Below are positions 10,583 through 12,402 of a DNA stretch of 12,402 nt, in pieces. Each line of letters opens with the position of its first letter. Within the stretch, counting starts at the first letter, position 1. Source of the stretch: CAZEGI01 sp964512105. GTDB taxonomy: Archaea > Altiarchaeota > Altiarchaeia > IMC4 > CAZEGI01. The stretch spans positions 1-12,402 of the forward strand of contig CAZEGI010000029.1 in assembly GCA_964512105.1 (NCBI GenBank), in the 5' to 3' direction. The notes below the pieces were generated by a model. That model was not told where the DNA came from. It worked only from the letters and a program-made list of their open reading frames with translations, and searched no databases. The translations under genes were made by a program, and so were the position numbers.

Positions 10583-12402
10583 TTATCTCTTTAATTTTAG
10601 TGAATAAAAGGTGTATAAAAAAAGGGCCAGAAGAAGGATAAGCGCTACCGTGAAACTCCCGCCCCCACCAACCATTCCCGTAGCGCGCCCCGTGATTTTC
10701 AGCTCTTCCTCAGCCGGCTCTGTCGTAGTTGTAGCTACGGTGCTCAGAGTTGTAGGAGTCGTTGTCTTGGCTGTTGTTTCAACCGTCGTTGGAGTGGTTG
10801 TTTCAATTGTCGTAATTGTCGTTGGCAGAGTGGTTGTAACTGCCAAGACGGTTGTTTCAACAGTGCTTGAGGTTACCGCGCTCGTGGTGGTTTTTTCTTC
10901 TAATTCCTTCACCCTCCTCGGATGCACCACGGAAAATCCTCCTGCATCCATCTCCCTAAGATTTCCTGCTGAATCGCTCGCGACAATCTTTACGGTGTAT
11001 TTACCCGCCCTACCCGTTTCATTAAAAATCCCGCGACAATCACTTTCCGTGCAATTGAGCACCACACCATATTCCATCCCATCGGGATTTGCCACCAAAA
11101 CAACAACTCTGCTTAGATTTACATCCTCAACCTTTACGTAAATTTTCACCCTTCCCCCGAGACGTACGAATAGCGGGTCTATGGTGTAGTCCAGAACCTT
11201 CGGCGCTTCCAAATCAACCGTAGTTGTAATCTCAACCGAGGTCGTGCTCGTTGATGATATGGATGTTGTTGAACTTTCCGTAGAGGTGGTACTGCTCGAA
11301 CTCGTTGTGGATGAGCTTGTTGTAGTCGTAGTAGAACTTGAAGTCATAATTGTTGTGGATAAGGTAGTGCTTGTAGAACTCTCAACTGAAGTTGTCGTGC
11401 TCGAACTCGTTGTGGAAGTTGAAGAAGCTGGAATGGTACTGCTTGTGCTCGTGGATGTCGTGCTCGTTGTCGTGGTTGTAGTCGGTGGTAAATACAATCC
11501 ATTCTGCTGTCCAGGTGTTCCACCGAGAGAAATGCTTTCGGCCCAGTTGCTTACATTGTTTTTCCCTGATGGTGTAGATTTTTCAAGTGTTTTTCCACTT
11601 CCATTTGCACCCCACGAGGAACTGTATGTAACACCATCAATGGTCACACCTTTCCATTCTAAAGTGATAGTGTCACCAGCATTATTCAACCCGCCACAGA
11701 TGGTGCTTGAGTTTACATGCAATGCCAGCGAATTCCCAATATTAAAGTTGCTGTAAACCTCGGTTCCAGAACCACCATCCGTCACAATTGTATAACCGCC
11801 CGCGGGGATTACCGTACCATTAGCGTGATGGATATTCCCCGAACGATTCACGAATCCTTCCAAGAGTAAATCGCCACACACGCCCCAGCCAGTCAAATTG
11901 ATGCTCGTATTCCCATAATTGTAAATCTCAATCCACTCGTTGTACGAATCACTTCCCTGCGAACTCGATGGGTCGTACATAATCTCATTGACCGCGATTG
12001 GTAGCTCCCCAACCAAAACCATCTTAGTCGCATCGTTATCACTCTCGTTCAACTCGCTGACATCATCATACGGGTCAACCAGTGCGTAAATCGTATTGTT
12101 CCCTGAACTGACATTCCATTCTGCCTCAACAATCACGCCCGAATTCGCAGAAACATTGACACTCTCATTCTCTACAAGTGTCGAGCCGTCCTCTCGAACC
12201 TCATACACGTAGACCAACGTGCTTGCATTTTTATCACCGACATTCCACACAGTAACATTCACATTCACTGGGTCACCTTCAATCAAATTATCACTCGAAA
12301 CTCCGGTAACATTCGCCCTCAGGTCAGCCTTCTTCTCGCCCTTCGCAGTAAATACCGTAAAGTGGTCAACAATGCCCCAAACATAATTTTCTTCTGTGTT
12401 CA
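10583..12402 (-). CDS. Membrane-anchored CARDB/lamin-tail surface protein (5' partial)
   Basis: The frame is open to the window edge, with 605 residues visible and the N terminus beyond it. Order in the fragment: a CARDB-type domain (about 24-128, ending in NESDNDATKMV); a lamin-tail domain (about 134-300, with AVNEIMYDP, EWIEIYNYGNTSINLTGWGVC and WAESISLGGTPGQQN); a Ser/Thr stalk (about 305-395); an Ig-like domain (about 400-490, starting near EAPKVLDYTIDPLFVRLGG); a second Thr-rich stalk; and a C-terminal membrane helix (SFTVALILLLALFLYTFYSL) with a KLKR cytoplasmic stop. Many N-x-S/T sequons suggest N-glycosylation. It is most likely a cell-surface protein on a glycosylated stalk, for adhesion or wall contact. 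It lies six bases upstream of RNase J on the same strand. Confidence 0.85.
   Translation of the reverse strand, partial: NTEENYVWGIVDHFTVFTAKGEKKADLRANVTGVSSDNLIEGDPVNVNVTVWNVGDKNASTLVYVYEVREDGSTLVENESVNVSANSGVIVEAEWNVSSGNNTIYALVDPYDDVSELNESDNDATKMVLVGELPIAVNEIMYDPSSSQGSDSYNEWIEIYNYGNTSINLTGWGVCGDLLLEGFVNRSGNIHHANGTVIPAGGYTIVTDGGSGTEVYSNFNIGNSLALHVNSSTICGGLNNAGDTITLEWKGVTIDGVTYSSSWGANGSGKTLEKSTPSGKNNVSNWAESISLGGTPGQQNGLYLPPTTTTTTSTTSTSTSSTIPASSTSTTSSSTTTSVESSTSTTLSTTIMTSSSTTTTTSSSTTSSSSTTSTESSTTSISSTSTTSVEITTTVDLEAPKVLDYTIDPLFVRLGGRVKIYVKVEDVNLSRVVVLVANPDGMEYGVVLNCTESDCRGIFNETGRAGKYTVKIVASDSAGNLREMDAGGFSVVHPRRVKELEEKTTTSAVTSSTVETTVLAVTTTLPTTITTIETTTPTTVETTAKTTTPTTLSTVATTTTEPAEEELKITGRATGMVGGGGSFTVALILLLALFLYTFYSLKLKR
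11220..11480 (-). repeat. Low-complexity Ser/Thr stalk DNA with a 105-bp period copy
   Basis: This stretch encodes the longer Ser/Thr stalk of the surface protein and is made of degenerate Ser/Thr codon repeats. A 19-bp exact repeat (TGCTCGAACTCGTTGTGGA) occurs at 11293-11311 and 11398-11416, an offset of 105 bp or 35 codons, with similar flanking sequence. That suggests in-frame tandem growth of the stalk. The tract also creates a false plus-strand Val-rich reading frame. Confidence 0.7.

Noticed and set aside
10611..11141. Plus-strand open frame rich in Val opposite the C-terminal stalk
   Set aside because: Same artefact of Thr-rich coding on the other strand; the minus-strand protein has clear domains and a membrane anchor.
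11244..11756. Plus-strand Val-rich open frame opposite the surface protein
   Set aside because: It is the antisense of Ser/Thr codon repeats, which automatically gives Val/Glu/Leu-rich translation.

Overview
The window is archaeal. It holds a 5'-truncated tRNA-Val, an Sm-like (SmAP) gene next to ribosomal protein L37e, the archaeal RNase P subunit Rpp21/Rpr2, a stand-alone CRM-domain protein, an archaeal-type RNase J, a DUF357 gene, and TATA-type promoters about 26 nt ahead of several start codons. Genes are tightly packed, with ATGA/GTGA overlaps and convergent stop codons that touch. The small genes and the large secreted proteins with Thr-rich stalks would suit a DPANN-type genome, but the sequence does not fix the lineage.

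Layout. 1-55 is the 3' part of tRNA-Val(GAC). 56-187 is non-coding with three perfect hairpins, and 188-212 is a second, decayed copy of the tRNA 3' end. 257-1813 (minus) encodes a divergent guanidino-modifying-enzyme (pentein-fold) protein with an unexplained N-terminal half. 1921-2493 (plus) is a methyltransferase-like protein. 2563-3022 is a HicB-HicA toxin-antitoxin pair. 3037-3404 (minus) is the LSm-L37e pair. 3499-5927 (plus) is a four-gene operon: UbiA-family prenyltransferase, M24 (Xaa-Pro) peptidase, RNase P Rpp21/Rpr2 and CRM/YhbY protein. 5958-6980 is a secreted protein with 42 cysteines. 7014-7459 is a translationally coupled PspC/DUF357 pair. 7460-12402 (minus) is a co-directional run, in transcription order: a membrane-anchored CARDB/lamin-tail surface protein (cut by the window edge), RNase J (interrupted by a 100-N assembly gap), a dCTP deaminase/dUTPase-family protein, and a truncated PEP-utilising-type protein.

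The most notable signal is at the two small accessory modules. The hicBA pair lies exactly between two copies of the last 33 bp of the L37e gene. One copy is the functional end of the gene; the other is stranded at the stop codon of the methyltransferase gene. The copies differ only by one silent Arg codon change and a TAA/TGA stop swap. At the left edge, the last 25 bp of tRNA-Val are likewise duplicated 157 bp downstream around a hairpin-rich non-coding cassette. Both look like insertions that entered the 3' end of an essential gene and rebuilt it. No integrase is visible in either, so they would have to be mobilised in trans. A mobile 543-bp hicBA unit using a ribosomal-protein gene end is an inference, testable by comparing related genomes.

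Three enzyme-family proteins lack a residue normally needed for the family reaction: the pentein-fold protein (His), the PEP-utilising protein (ATP-site Arg) and the Dcd-like protein (deaminase Glu). They should not be given the textbook activity by homology alone.
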